Positions 12,123-23,924 of a stretch of DNA of 64,000 nucleotides are shown one piece after another. The first letter of the stretch is position 1, and each line of letters begins with the position of its first letter. The notes under the pieces are model-generated. The model was not told the origin of the DNA. It worked only from the letters and a program-made list of their open reading frames with translations, and searched no databases. The position numbers and the translations under genes are program-made. The DNA comes from Mytilinidion resinicola (lineage: Eukaryota > Ascomycota > Dothideomycetes > Mytilinidiales > Mytilinidiaceae): NCBI RefSeq assembly GCF_010093595.1, contig NW_022985440.1, forward strand, positions 2,257,635 to 2,321,634, written 5' to 3'.

Positions 12123-13493
12123 TCAATATACGTGGACTGGGGCGGCCATCATTGGAGGCTGGAACGAGACGTGCTTGACGAGGTTGACCGCCTGGACGAA
12201 GGGATTGTACCACGCGGTGGGTGGCGGGGAAACGTATGAAGATTGGATTCCGCGGGAAGAACCTTTTGGCGCAGCCGGAACATGGGTGAAGGAGGAAGTT
12301 GACGAGGCAGATGAGACTGACGAACTGGAAGAGAACACAGAATCATTGTCCGAGTCGGAGCTTCCGGAAGACGTGGAGTGTTGCGTATAGGGTAGCTCCA
12401 AGTGGGATGGGACGTAAAGTGGTGCGGGGAGGGTGACTGGAGGGCCAGTATGTACCTGATAGATTCCGTTGAAGGCAGTATCTCTGGCATAATCCACTGG
12501 CTTGAAGGGGGGCGAGGGAAGCGGCGCGGGGGCTGCAGACCTCGTGGTAAATATTGAGCAGTTCAGAATCAATTGCCTCAGCTCCGGAATGGTAATCCGC
12601 TTGGCAGGATTGTACTCAAAAATACGCTTGAGAATGGAATCCAGCTCAGCAGATAACGGGAGAATGGACCGTAAGAACTTGGGATCCTTCATGTACGCCC
12701 GGAATGTGGTATCCTCGAACGAGGCACGCTTCCACGGGTTGCGCCCACAGGTGAGATTGACCAGAATGACTCCTAGGGACCAGACATCGTTGGGAGCAGA
12801 TGCATAGCAGGAATAGGCCTTAGGCGAGGAAGTCTGGCATTCTGAGGGGAAGGTTAGTATCTGACTCGGGCTGTGACCAAATGATTAAAGGCGAGGAAAA
12901 TTACCTGGTGACATGTAGAAAGTCGAACCGCATCCGAAATCCGAGGTGAGGTGGTCGGCAGTGGCAAGTCCAAAGTCGGCAAGCTTGACGGTATGTCCTT
13001 GGTCGGTGACCAGGATATTCTCAGGCTTCAGGTCCCGGTGGTAGATTCCGATGGAATGGCAGTACTCCACGGCATCCAAGATCTGGAGAAAGGCCCGCTT
13101 GGCAAGGGCATCGTTCCCAGTATACTTGCCTCGTTCGGTGATGTTGGAAAACAAATCACCCTCCGGGCAGTACTCAATGACCACGTATGTGCAGTCAGGA
13201 GAGTCCATGATCTTTACCAAGGAAACCACATTGGGATGGGCGGACGCCTGGTGGTGAAGCTGGATCTCGCGCTGCTGGAACTTCCGCTGGCGGGGCTCCA
13301 AACCTAGCTTGTTCAGTGCCTTGACGGCATAGGGAATGCTTGTATGAATGTCCACGGCTGTGTACACCACGCCATAGGCTCCGACTCCAAGGATGCCTGT
13401 CAGTTGCAGACGGCCGGCCAGGATCTGGCCTAGACGTTCTTCCGGCGCGCAGAATCCATTAAGGGTGGGCGATGCGGGAGGGGTGGGCAACAT
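12123..13493 (-). CDS. Ran1/Ksp1-type serine/threonine protein kinase
   Basis: Two exons on the minus strand, 13493-12905 and 12841-12123, giving 435 residues. The 63-nt intron has a textbook branch site (GATACTAACC) and joins SPE to CQT in frame. The kinase domain spans about residues 20-305. Visible motifs are the glycine loop GVGAYGVVY, the lysine in YAVKAL, the catalytic HRDLKPEN, the DFG loop in LADFGLA, and [10 protein letters not shown] in the activation segment. The Ser/Pro-rich tail of about 125 residues ends in [16 protein letters not shown]. The architecture matches the fungal Ran1/Pat1, Ksp1, Vhs1 and Sks1 group, which links nutrient state to growth and differentiation. All catalytic residues are present, so it should be active. 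The 10 kb upstream has no other convincing gene, which may mean a long regulatory region. Confidence 0.92.
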
Positions 13494-16400
13494 GCTGTGG
13501 TGGGCGCGGAGAGGGGGTCCTCACGATCCAGCTAAGGCCGCAAGGAAGGCAGAGTCCGGGAGTCCAAAGGGATCCTGTGCGCGGCTCAAGAAAAAGAGAA
13601 CGGCAACGTATTAAAGAGATAGAGAGCAGATGGACGCGAGCAGGTCGTCGTAGATGAGGGGGCGAGGGGTGAAGCAGGTGGAGCACTGAGGTAGAGACGA
13701 CGAGGAGGCTGAGGGAGCGTGGGCAAGCAGACAAGTGGTGAAGGAGTGCGGGTGGTGAAGTGTAGGTCGCGGTGGTTGATCGGGAGGCAGGCCTGCGAGT
13801 ATGATGTATGTAGTCTGCGCGGTGGCCGGGGTGGGCTGGGGCTGGGTGATGAGTGGTGCAGGAGGCTTGGGGTCGTGGAGTGGGCCGTTGCAGGGCGAGA
13901 CAGCCCTCTACAAATAGGAAGGAGCGCGCTAGGCTCGCGCTATGACGAGAGCAGCGGCTTTTGCATCGCGTGCATCGCCGCCATGCAAGAACAGTGGGCC
14001 GCCAGAACGCCCGTGGGAGGCAACAAGGAGCGTTGCCGGCCCACTCACGGCAGCCCTGGCGCAGGAATCGGGATCCATGGCCCTCCTGCATCACCCCAAC
14101 ACGCACGCCCTCACCCAACCCTGAGCACACCGGCGGGCTGACCGCTGGGAGCAGGGCGTGGTCCCGCCTCGAGATGCCGCCCTGGCCGGGGCTCTCTGTA
14201 GCGCCGTGTCATGCCATCCACCAGACCTCACCAAGCGGCCGCCCCAGCAACATGCATGCAGCCATCATCAGCGCCAGCCGAACAGGAAGAGGCCAGCGAG
14301 CAGCAGACGGGCAGCGAGCAGAGAGAAGCAAGCCGACGGAGAAGGTGCACAGACAGACGCCGACGCCCGGCTGGTCTTTCCAGCCCAAGCCGATCAGCTG
14401 TAGGGTCGCATTTTTCGTCGCCATCAGTGACCGTTCCTCGCATCGCCATGCTCTCCAGGCTCGCTCCGACGTCGAGAGTCGCTTCAGGTGCCTCGTCGGC
14501 TGCTTGTCTGGTGGCGCTGATGCTGCCTGCGGCCGGTTGCTTTGACACTCGTTCAGTGACACACGGCTGGGGCTCGACGCACTCCGCGCAGCAGAAGCCC
14601 CGACAAACCCGACGAGCTGCATGCATTGCCCTACGCCCACACCGGCTAGCCGCTCGGGACCAGCGACTCCACGGCGAGGGCTCAAGGGAGCAACGCAGCG
14701 GCTGCTCACGGCTCCACCAGCGCTGAGCGCTGCGCAGAACGGCTCGGGCGACGCGTTGCTCTGCACTCCACAGCCCTGGGTCCCTCTCTTTCGTCCTGTC
14801 ACGCGTGCCGCTGCCGTCCGCCGTAGAGTGCTCTGCTCCTTGTTCATTGTGTTGCTGGGCCGTCACGCAGCGTCAGCCAGCTGGAGACGGGAGGCAAAAA
14901 TACCACACCCAGCAGCACGCGGCTCCATGCACTTTTGCGAGCGAGCCGGCTAGCGTTGCACGGCGCCGCAACGAGGCGCTGGACGGGCGTCTGCCTCTGG
15001 TCTCTCTGGCTCCGATCACACCGGCACCCGTCTTGCAGCACTTCGTAGCGAGCACAGGCTGCCGTTGTGGGCGAGATTGGGCATGGGCGATCCGCAATGG
15101 AGCGTGGTGCTGGTTGGCCCGAGAGGCGAGCGCTGCGGAGCGCGAAAGCGATGACACGCCCTTGTCCCAGCAGTCGACGCCATGATGCTCGCCAGCACCG
15201 CGGCCATGACGAAACCAGCTCGCGACATGCTGATCGCTCCAACAAGTCATGGCACCCGCCTGCCTCAACTCGGCCGCCCGCCGCTCCTAGTCCCCGCTCG
15301 GTGCCTCTTGGCGCAGGCATGTGATGTGGCGGACACGCCCTGGCCGGGGCATATTCATAGCACCCAGGCGCCCAGCGTCACGTTTCGCCTTGATGCTTGC
15401 CAGCCAGCCAGCCGGTGCATTCCTTTGAGTCGAAACAAAGGAAGGGAGGGGTGGACGATGTGCAAACACCGCCCGCACACCCGTGCCGTCTAATTTTGCT
15501 GCATTCCAGCTGACAACGAATGAGACTTTGGTCGTCACCCGCCTGGCATCTGGCCGCGAAAGTTGGCCGTCGTGCTGGAGGGACAGCTGGCCTCTGTGAG
15601 GTGATTCGCGGGCGGTGACTCTTCTGGAAGGCTGGCGGCGTGCAACCCACAGTTTGCTCGCCCCGTTTCACGCCGTCGAGCCATTGGCCGCCCCAATATA
15701 TTGCCAATCTCAAACGGCGAGCGGCGGACGTGTTAGTCATCGCTCCACGCGTTCTGCCCGTCTCGTGTGAGTAATTTGCAGCACTCATCGGGGCAAAGCG
15801 CTGGTGGCACGCCACGGCAAACTCTGTAGCGCCAGCCCTGACACGCCCAGCCGTTTGCCGTGCGGACGAGATGGGAGATCGTGCAGACGGAGAAATTTCC
15901 ATGGCACGCCAATCACCACTCTGCGTTCCTTGCTCATCTTGTTTTGCCCATCGCTGCCTCCAATGCCTCGTCACAAGACCTCAACCACGGCCATCTTCCC
16001 GCCCGAGAACCATCATTAACCTCGCTGGGCCGCCCCCGGCAGCGTCAGCCAGCGAGTGAAGACGCGAGCTGGCTTGCGCACTGGCGAACTGAGAGCGAAC
16101 GGCGCTGCGACTGTCTCCGCACCCAACAACGTGGCCGGTTGCGCAATCAGGATGAGCCCACAAAGGCTCGCGCCCAGTCTCACGATGGGCACGCCCAATG
16201 CAGCAAGCCAAGTCGCCACCGGTCGATGAATCCAATAGGACGGCTGAGCTAGGCGTGGACTTGGGCCCGTATCGATGCCCGTTGAGCGTTGGTGTGCCTC
16301 CGCGTGCATCGCTGGCCGCAATCTAGGCCAGGAGGCGTCCATGGCTGACGGCCGTGCTGGGAAGCGATCCTGCTTGGTGGCCGGCACCTGCGTCTTTTCG

Positions 16401-17750
16401 CTCCCGGGTCATCCGTGCTGGTGACGAACCAGTCAAGGCGTCCCGCAGCGCCAGAAGCCCAGTTTTGGCGGATTCCAAGCGGGATCGGCCTCTCCCAACC
16501 ATGGGTTGAGCCTTCCGTCGCATCTTGGCTATCGAAATAGAATCCATATCGAATTTTCCGGCCGCATGGTTGTGGGTGCCTCACGTCGCTGCTCCCGAAA
16601 TTGTGGTGTTTTGCTTGTGTCCAACGGTTATCACCATCCCAGCCCTGCTCATCTGCCTGCCGCTGTGCCGGCTTGTGACGGGCAGAAGCCTTCACCCGTG
16701 GTCTGCAAGATGCTATTTCTGCGATGCGTAAATGGGGCTGAGGCTTTTGATACCGGACCACTCTTGAAGGGCCCGGCCACTGCAAGCAACCGCCAACGGC
16801 GACAACGAGTAACATTGCAGGAGACTGTCCATTCCAGCCACGTGAAGCTGCGTGACACCCTGATCACTATCGACTCTGTTAGCCCAAAGACTCGAAGGTA
16901 GGCTGGGGCTGGCTGCAACGCCCAACCTCTCGCTATGGTTCTCCAGCACTTGGCTACGACTAGCCGCCGTGTCACACTCACCGCTCAGCTCCCGCCCAAC
17001 ATCCCCAACCGCACCAGCGAACTAGCGGGCAGTCGAACACGCGGCAGTTCTTGCGCTTTCGACTCTCGTCTCCACACTGGCCTGTCTTATCGATACCAAC
17101 CCTGCCCCTCCATTCGAGACCCCGCCATCGTGATGAAGTCCTGTACCAGCCTGACTCTTGCATGCCCGCTCAAAGTCTAACAGCGACCTCACCTGCGTCT
17201 CGCGCACCAATCAGCGCTGGTGTCAGCCATGCATCGACGGCCATCGGTTGGTGGCTGGGCAGTGCGTGAGCTGCAACATCCTGCCTCCTTCGTGTGTGCC
17301 AGCCCAGCTGTGCCAGCCGCGATCATCGTCGTCCAGAGGGTTCTGGAAGGCCCCTCCGGAGGACAGGCACTGCGATCGTCGCGACGACTGGGGCAACGAT
17401 TCCCGCCATGGCATCGCCAGCCGCCGTTGGTGTCCGATGGCACAATGGTGTTGCTGCGATGCAGAGGCCGTCTCACAACAACCGCCATGCCCCGCCCTAG
17501 CACGCTGATTGGAGTATGCATCGGGATGTCGTGCAAATAGCCGTCACACCGCCCCCTCCGCCGCACTTCAGATCTCTCTCTCGACTCTGCGGCTGTGGTG
17601 AGGCTGGCTGTTTGATCCTCGTGGGCGTCGTTTAACATCGTGAGCGTTTATGCGTTGGATGCACCCCAACAACAGCAACTCCGCCATCGGGTGTGGCACA
17701 AAGAATGCGTGCAGCAGGAATCGCGGCGCAGCGGCGGTTAGGATCGTCAA
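13494..17750. other. GC-rich non-coding block upstream of the kinase
   Basis: Overlapping ORFs occur in all frames, but their translations are Arg/Ala/Pro/Cys/Trp-rich with no motifs, as expected from GC-rich non-coding DNA. A few short words recur, such as CGCCCTGGCCGGGGC (near 14173 and 15338) and CAGCGTCAGCCAG (near 14869 and 16041). It may be a long promoter or untranslated leader of the kinase, or hold a non-coding RNA. Confidence 0.45.
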
Positions 17751-18613
17751 GCCTGGTACATATTAAGAATCTCACATCAGAATTCTGAAACGAGGCTGCT
17801 CAAATCAGCTGTGCCGCAGCGCTTCTACTGGCCGCCTTTTACGGCCACTTAGCGTTATCAAGCCAGCCTTTCTCCGAGATAGCGGGCGTCGTTGGACTCA
17901 TGCAGGCCGCCATAATTATCTTTCCTGGCGAATCGGTGATCCAACTGGCTGGATTTGGCGGGATAACTCACTCGATCTTGCACCATTCGATGCCCTACCT
18001 GCTCAAGCGCCCGCGATAGCATCCACGGTTCAGCATAGATATTCGTGACGTGTTCAGCTATTGAAACCGAGCATGCATAAGCGGTTCTGCAGCGCCCATC
18101 TTAGAACGTCGGCGCTGGTAATTAATTCGCTCTCTGGCCGTACTGCGGTCCGCCCTGCGCCGGCTGCAGAAGTGCATTCTTGCTGCGGCCTCTACGGTCA
18201 TATTGGAAGGAATAATGTCCTCAGTAACACAGAACAGTTCTTGAAAGTTGTGATGCACAGAGCACGATTCTCCCACAAGAACAGAAGGTGGGCGTAATCC
18301 TTCGGAACTCGCTGTCGCAATGCGGGTGAGATGTCGGCTGTCTCGTGCAGAAGATCCCAGAGTTGAGTACAGTCTTAGTTCAGGGACATTATTCTTTAAG
18401 CAACAGTGATGGTTTCATGAACTCGTTGGATCCACGATCGCTCTGTCATTCATCACTGCTTCCACGATTGACCGGATCCATGGGGGGCCGGGACCTCTGA
18501 CGTGCAGAAAAAGGCCAGACGGGGTTCGTTTCGAAATGTACCATGGTAGGCCGGTTGAATTCTGAACCTTGGTTCACTGCATCGTAGGCCGATCTAAACA
18601 TGGCTCAGGCTAT

Positions 18614-18960
18614 CTATATCGGAAGCCCAGGGATGAGTGCGGTGCTGAGATTGTAGTCATCGTCTCGAGGCTTCCATCCGACGGCGGAGTACTCATTCAA
18701 AGTCGCATTATTGGTCAGGTATGCTGAGATCGTCGTATTCACCAAGTTCGGTGGCGCAAAGCCGACTTTTCTTGAAACATGAAACAGGCCTATTCTAGGC
18801 TCAGCAAAGTTCTCGGTGTCGTTTTGATGACGCATACTCGTAGGTAAAGCACCAGGTTGTAGCCAGTCGACGTGCTTCAGGGTAGTTGAACATAGCCCTC
18901 TTCGACCTTGTCATCGACTGAGTGGCATCGTCAAGCACCATCATGTTGTGGTTCGCAGTC
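18614..18960 (-). pseudogene. Possible coding relic, family unknown
   Basis: On the minus strand two protein-like stretches lie in adjacent frames. The first includes MMVLDDATQSMTRSKRAMF and YPEARRLATTWCFTYEYAS; the second includes FAEPRIGLFHVSRKVGFAPP and ends WKPRDDDYNLSTALIPGLPI. Amino-acid use looks natural, unlike the surrounding chance ORFs. The frame change near 18840 and the stop upstream suggest a decayed gene. No family is recognised, so this is weak. Confidence 0.22.
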
Positions 18961-21900
18961 TGCAAGCTTCACGGGCGGGGAGCCGTCGCCGGCCATTCCA
19001 TGTGATCTCGTCGTCAACGACATTCTTGCAGTCTCGAGGAAACCACCCTACGCGAATAAATCATCTGACCGCTTTTGAAAGAGTGCGAACATGACTGACT
19101 GGTTTCGACAATAGATATGAAGGTTGATAGTACAGGAAGTCGACCATCGTCACGTTTTGATGACATTGTCGCCTCGGTGCTGGGCACACATGCTGTTCAT
19201 CAGGTGTCGATAATGCTACATGATGCATAGCTACCATAGATTAGGTAGACGCGGAAATATAAACAGCGAGAAATATTGGTACAAAACGTCGATTGAGAAG
19301 CTGTGACTGAGGAGAGGATTTGGCACTGACTGTATGCAGGTAGTAGCTACGGCCCAACGAGGGGCGTGTTTAACTCGAACATAGCAGATTGGTGAAATGA
19401 AAAGGGAGGATACTGCTACAAATGTAGAGGATGCAGATGTTGCAGCGCAATCCGTAAAGGTGTACGCTCTCGGCTTTGACTCCCAGGAAGTGGTGCTGTA
19501 TGATCTAAGTGAGGCGCTCTCTGTCAAGATCCAAGGAGGATAAATTGGACATCGAAGAGTAGACCCTGTAATCATTGCTGGAATAGGATCAGAGTGTCCA
19601 TTGTCTTTTGCGGTTGTTGTGGTCGCTGGAGTTGAAATCGCGACGCGGAAGTGGCGAAGAGTGGCGCTATACCTGCTTGGGCCATCACCAGCTCGACCAA
19701 TAATGTCGATAGGATTGTATAGATCACGTGACTATTCATGATATACTTCCTCCCACTAATGCCTTCTCATATCTCTACGCTACATATCCCGACTCACAAA
19801 CATTCTTCACTTATTTGTACTCCGCTGCTATGTAGATTCGTGGCAGAATCGGCGCCCAACACGTGCTGCTCACTGTCCACGGTTCGCCTCCTAGGCTGCA
19901 CTGTGTCTTGATCGCAAAATCCAGCAATCGTGCAACTACTGTTCAGCTCTCGCACAGTTCTCACCTGACCGTGCGTACTCGGATGCCATAACGCAGGGCG
20001 ATGTTTCGACCACCCAGCCAAGCCGCGAATCCATCTGCGACAGGACAAGTCGACCGTCAACCACGAGAACGCCTGTCTCAAGGCTCCGAGGCTGCTGCAA
20101 TGCGCTTCACACCGCACTGTCTTGGAAGCCTGCAAGCAAGATGTGTCCTAGAGGCGAGGATCGTCGACCGAGCTGAAACCTCCGGATGGCAGCGCATGAA
20201 CACGGCTCGGCAAGAAGTCTGCTTTCCCTCATGAGCCCGGTCGTCTGATGCGCAGACGCTTCACCACGGTGCAAGGAAAACGCGAGAATGGGGATGCTTG
20301 GGATCGCTGCATGTGATGTGCGACGTGACACAGCGGCCCTTTGGCTGCTGCTCTCCACGTCGGACTGCCAGCGCCACAATTCACTCCCTCTCAGCCTTAC
20401 GGGACACCTCCTCTCGTCGTCGGTAGTCGAGGGCCGTATTTGCGGCCTCCTCGTCCAAGCAGAGCTACCGAGTTGTGGGTTGTTCGTCTCGTGCCTGGCC
20501 CTCGAACCATTTCGACGCCGCCGACGACAATGTGGTGTGCTTCTCGACGGATGGAAACCCCTAGCTGCATCAGCCATCGGATGTTCCATCGGCCTGCCCT
20601 CTCCTCCCTCGTTCCATCTCTTCGCGCATCGTGCTCCATCTCGGTACATACTGGCTTCCATTCTCGTGCCTCGCGTGTGAGACTCGAGCCAGCGACGTCC
20701 TGCGCTGCAGAACCTGTCAAGACGAGTCTCTCCACATGGCAATTCTGACATGCGACACGCGCACCACATTGTGCGCATACACATCCGCGCCGAGTTGCGA
20801 GTCATGCATGCTGTTGCTTTCCTTTTGTCTCTCTGCATCACATCGCATTTTCTTTCCTCCTTCGCTCTCGTACCACGTCGCGGATCTGGACTCGAGAACC
20901 CCGGCCTCTTAGGCATCCGCCATCTCTTGAGCCGCTGTAGCAAACGTCCCACAAGCCAGCCACCACCTCGGAGGACTCACCCGAGTGTTCCGGGTGTAGA
21001 AACAGCACGTCCAGGCCCCTCTCCATGCACTCTCTGTACCCTCCCGTGCCACAATACAGCGCTCAAGCCCCCTTGTCCAACCTTGAAATCTCATCATCGC
21101 CCCGCCACTCCTCCACCCTAGCCTCTTCAGCCCACCCAATCCAGCGCCTCGCATCCCAACCTATAGCGCTTGCGCGATCGCACCGCAGATAGCGGGTGGT
21201 TCTGCATCTGTGTCTGCGCCTCTGTCCGGCCCGTGGAACGTGGTGCGAGGGGCTGGGTCCAGGTCTAATCTGCTGGCCGTGCTATGCGGGCACGAATCGG
21301 CCGGGTTCGCTCGCGGGTACTCCGTTCGTGTTGCGAGGTGGCTGGAGTTAGAGTTGTGAGTGACGGTGAGGTTGAGAAGTGAGTTGTTGCCAGTCGGAAG
21401 CCCGCGGTGCGCGACACATTGAGGTTACGCCATAACGGCTCCCTTGGGGACGACTTGACAGGTCTGAGGTATCGCGTTACTCAGAGGCGGAGGCTGTGTG
21501 CGAGTGCGAAGGAAGTGTTTATGCTTTCCAGGCCTTTGGGAGGAGTGAGGATGCGGTGGTTACGAGATGCTGCCAGACGAGATGGCTGTGCAAAGATGCG
21601 GGCGTGAATGTGAACGTGTTTGTGCACGCTTAAACTGTCTGTCATCTTGATGCGGTTTACTAGATGCTTTTCAGCAGTCTGCTGTGATGGGAGGGAATAT
21701 GGAAGTGATGGCCATGTGATTAGAGTAGCAGAAGAGATACCTAATACCTATCTCCGAAGCTTCCATATCACGTGTTATCACTCGCTGCTCCGTGAGATGT
21801 TTCCAGGGCTGACCAGTGCCATGCTTTGCCTGCCAGATCATGTTCTCATACTATATTGAATCTCAAATGCTGTCTCGCTTCCTTCGCTTTCTCACCTTGT

Positions 21901-22758
21901 AAATTGCCCTGCTTTTCGCCTCAGGGCATGTTGCGCGTTTCTCATTCTCCTGTCTATTCCGCATCCCTATTGGCGTCAACCCCTGTGGCCCTCTTGCATA
22001 CTCCTGTTTCCGTCGCTCCATCCTCAAGTTGTCAAACCTTACAATCCATCCAGCTCCTTACGCCACTCGAAAGCCTCCCAGCCAGCGTCCCCCAGGTGTC
22101 AATAGAATCACCATGTATTGTCGAATCCTCTTATATAGCTACGCCGTTACTAGATAGAACTTTCTTTCAAATGTGATATGGAAATGGCGAGAGGTAAAAC
22201 GAAGAGGTGGAAGATGTATCAATCGGGGTGACGGGGCGTCTGGACGTTGTCTCCAAGGGTGTCGATGTTAGCCATCGTGCGGTACCAGTAACCGTGGAGG
22301 GAACTCACCCGATTCCTAATACTAAGTCTCCGATCTCGAACTCCCGGTCGGGTTTGTCGAGTCGGGACTCGCGGCGCTCGCAGGAAGGTATCACGCTTGC
22401 GCCCGGCGTAGCGGTGTGTGCTACCCTCGCTGTCAGTCCTGGACCAAAATGAGATGCGGAGAGTTTTCAGACGATCGTGCGCGATAGTCGTGGGTGTTTC
22501 CGAAACGGCCGGTCTAATGGTGCTGCGGAGGTCGAGATGTAGCTCTCCCTGCCATTTTGCCATCTCGCCATCTCTGACTGATGGAGTTTCCCTCCCCTTG
22601 ACGGCGATGTCGGTATTCGTAGCGGACTCGATGTCGACGAGATCCTTCCAAGGTTTCGTGCAGAATCATGCCTCCGAAAAGTTTCGAGAACATCTGATCT
22701 CTAGTATCAAATTCCCGTATTCCCCGATCCAGGAACCGCACGAAAGAACCTCCCAATC

Positions 22759-22983
22759 ATGCTTTCAGCGATACCACAGGAGTTGCTCGCTCTCCTCACC
22801 TTTCGTCCTTGAGATGCTGCTGGTGGGTCTAACCTGCGGCGCGGCTGGATACCCGAAATTATGTATCTTTGCGAGGAACTGGAGAAGCTCGAGAACGATG
22901 TTGATCCCTGGCACCCTGCGCGAGGATGTAACAGCATAGCGCCTTTCCGTCGCGGGGATGAAGAGAGGGGTGTAGCTTGTTAG
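22759..22983 (+). pseudogene. Possible broken small gene with internal stop
   Basis: One frame reads MLSAIPQELLALLTFRP, a TGA at 22810-22812, and then continues with protein-like sequence (GWIPEIMYLCEELEKLEN) to a stop at 22983. The start resembles the F-box-like openings common in fungal genes (IPQELL). A C-to-T change of CGA to TGA would explain the stop and would fit repeat-induced mutation or simple decay. No domain confirms it. Confidence 0.22.
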
Positions 22984-23924
22984 GGGAAGGTTGATTACCG
23001 TGTCGGATGTGATGGAAGGCGAAAGAGCAGGAGTGAGGAGGTCTGCCATCTTAGAGGTGGTGGAAGGCCCATTAACGATCTCTGCGATGATGTCGACCTC
23101 CTCGAGAAGGTTTTTGCGGACGACTGTGTGCAGCATCGTCGTCCTAAGATAGCTAAGAGGGGCACTGTGACTACGTCGTGAAAGGGGTGAGGAGCGGTCG
23201 CTGGCCCAAAAGTCGATGAGAGAAAAGCCAACCTCGAAGATTCCAGAAGGGTTGAATTAAAAGGCGAGACGTGTCACTGGTCACTTGGAGGATGGCTGGC
23301 TCATTGAGCTGTTTATTTTCATTCATCGCGTGCATCTAACCGCGTCTTATGCTAACGTGGTTCAGAGTACCAAGGTCGTCAACAATTCGAGAAGCCAACG
23401 GAAACGGGTTACCAGAAAGGGGATGGATGCTATCGTCAACGTACTCTGCTATGATCATTAACTTACAGTGTCTTTCATGGCCCTGCTATCCCCACGGATT
23501 TCCTACTGATGTCTGCTATGTCGCCTTCCCCTAGGACCTTAGGTAAAGATCATAATGTCGACACTCCCGACACCATAAGATAATTGATAGCAATGAGAAA
23601 GCTTCGGCAGGCTCCCTTCGCTCTTTCATTACAACCATGGATCGAGGCGCAAGCTCTGCAGGTAGCATGATGGTGCGTGTATGCCAAGTCGAAGCGCTCT
23701 GTTGCGAGACCCAAGGTTGACCCTCCTTAATGCTACTGGCCACGTCCCAAAGTCTATCGTGAGCGCTTGGCTGCCGTACAATATGAATACATTTTCGAAT
23801 TTCCCCTCTCTGCCCCCCTCACATACACTCACCACCACACTTTCTAACTAGCTGCGCTTGTGACTGCACTTCTACATACACTTCTAAGTACACTTACCCG
23901 ACCACCGAAAACTCCCCCAGAGCC

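Larger units (their letters stand above)
17751..23924. other. Long gene-poor region with faint coding relics
   Basis: No intact gene recognised in about 6 kb. Two short stretches look like broken coding sequence and are listed separately (18614-18960 and 22759-22983). The last few hundred bases before 23925 are C/A-rich and fit a leader for the next gene. Confidence 0.4.

Noticed and set aside
13459..14130. Minus-strand ORF upstream of the kinase
   Set aside because: Overlaps the kinase start in another frame, Ser/Pro/His-rich low complexity, no motif.
14209..15320. Several overlapping ORFs of 100-212 codons on both strands
   Set aside because: Expected in GC-rich non-coding DNA; none shows a domain or natural composition.
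20107..20952. Long minus-strand ORF (281 codons)
   Set aside because: Translation is very Arg/Cys/Met/Trp-rich without motifs, overlaps long ORFs in other frames, and lies in a gene-poor GC-rich region; chance ORF.
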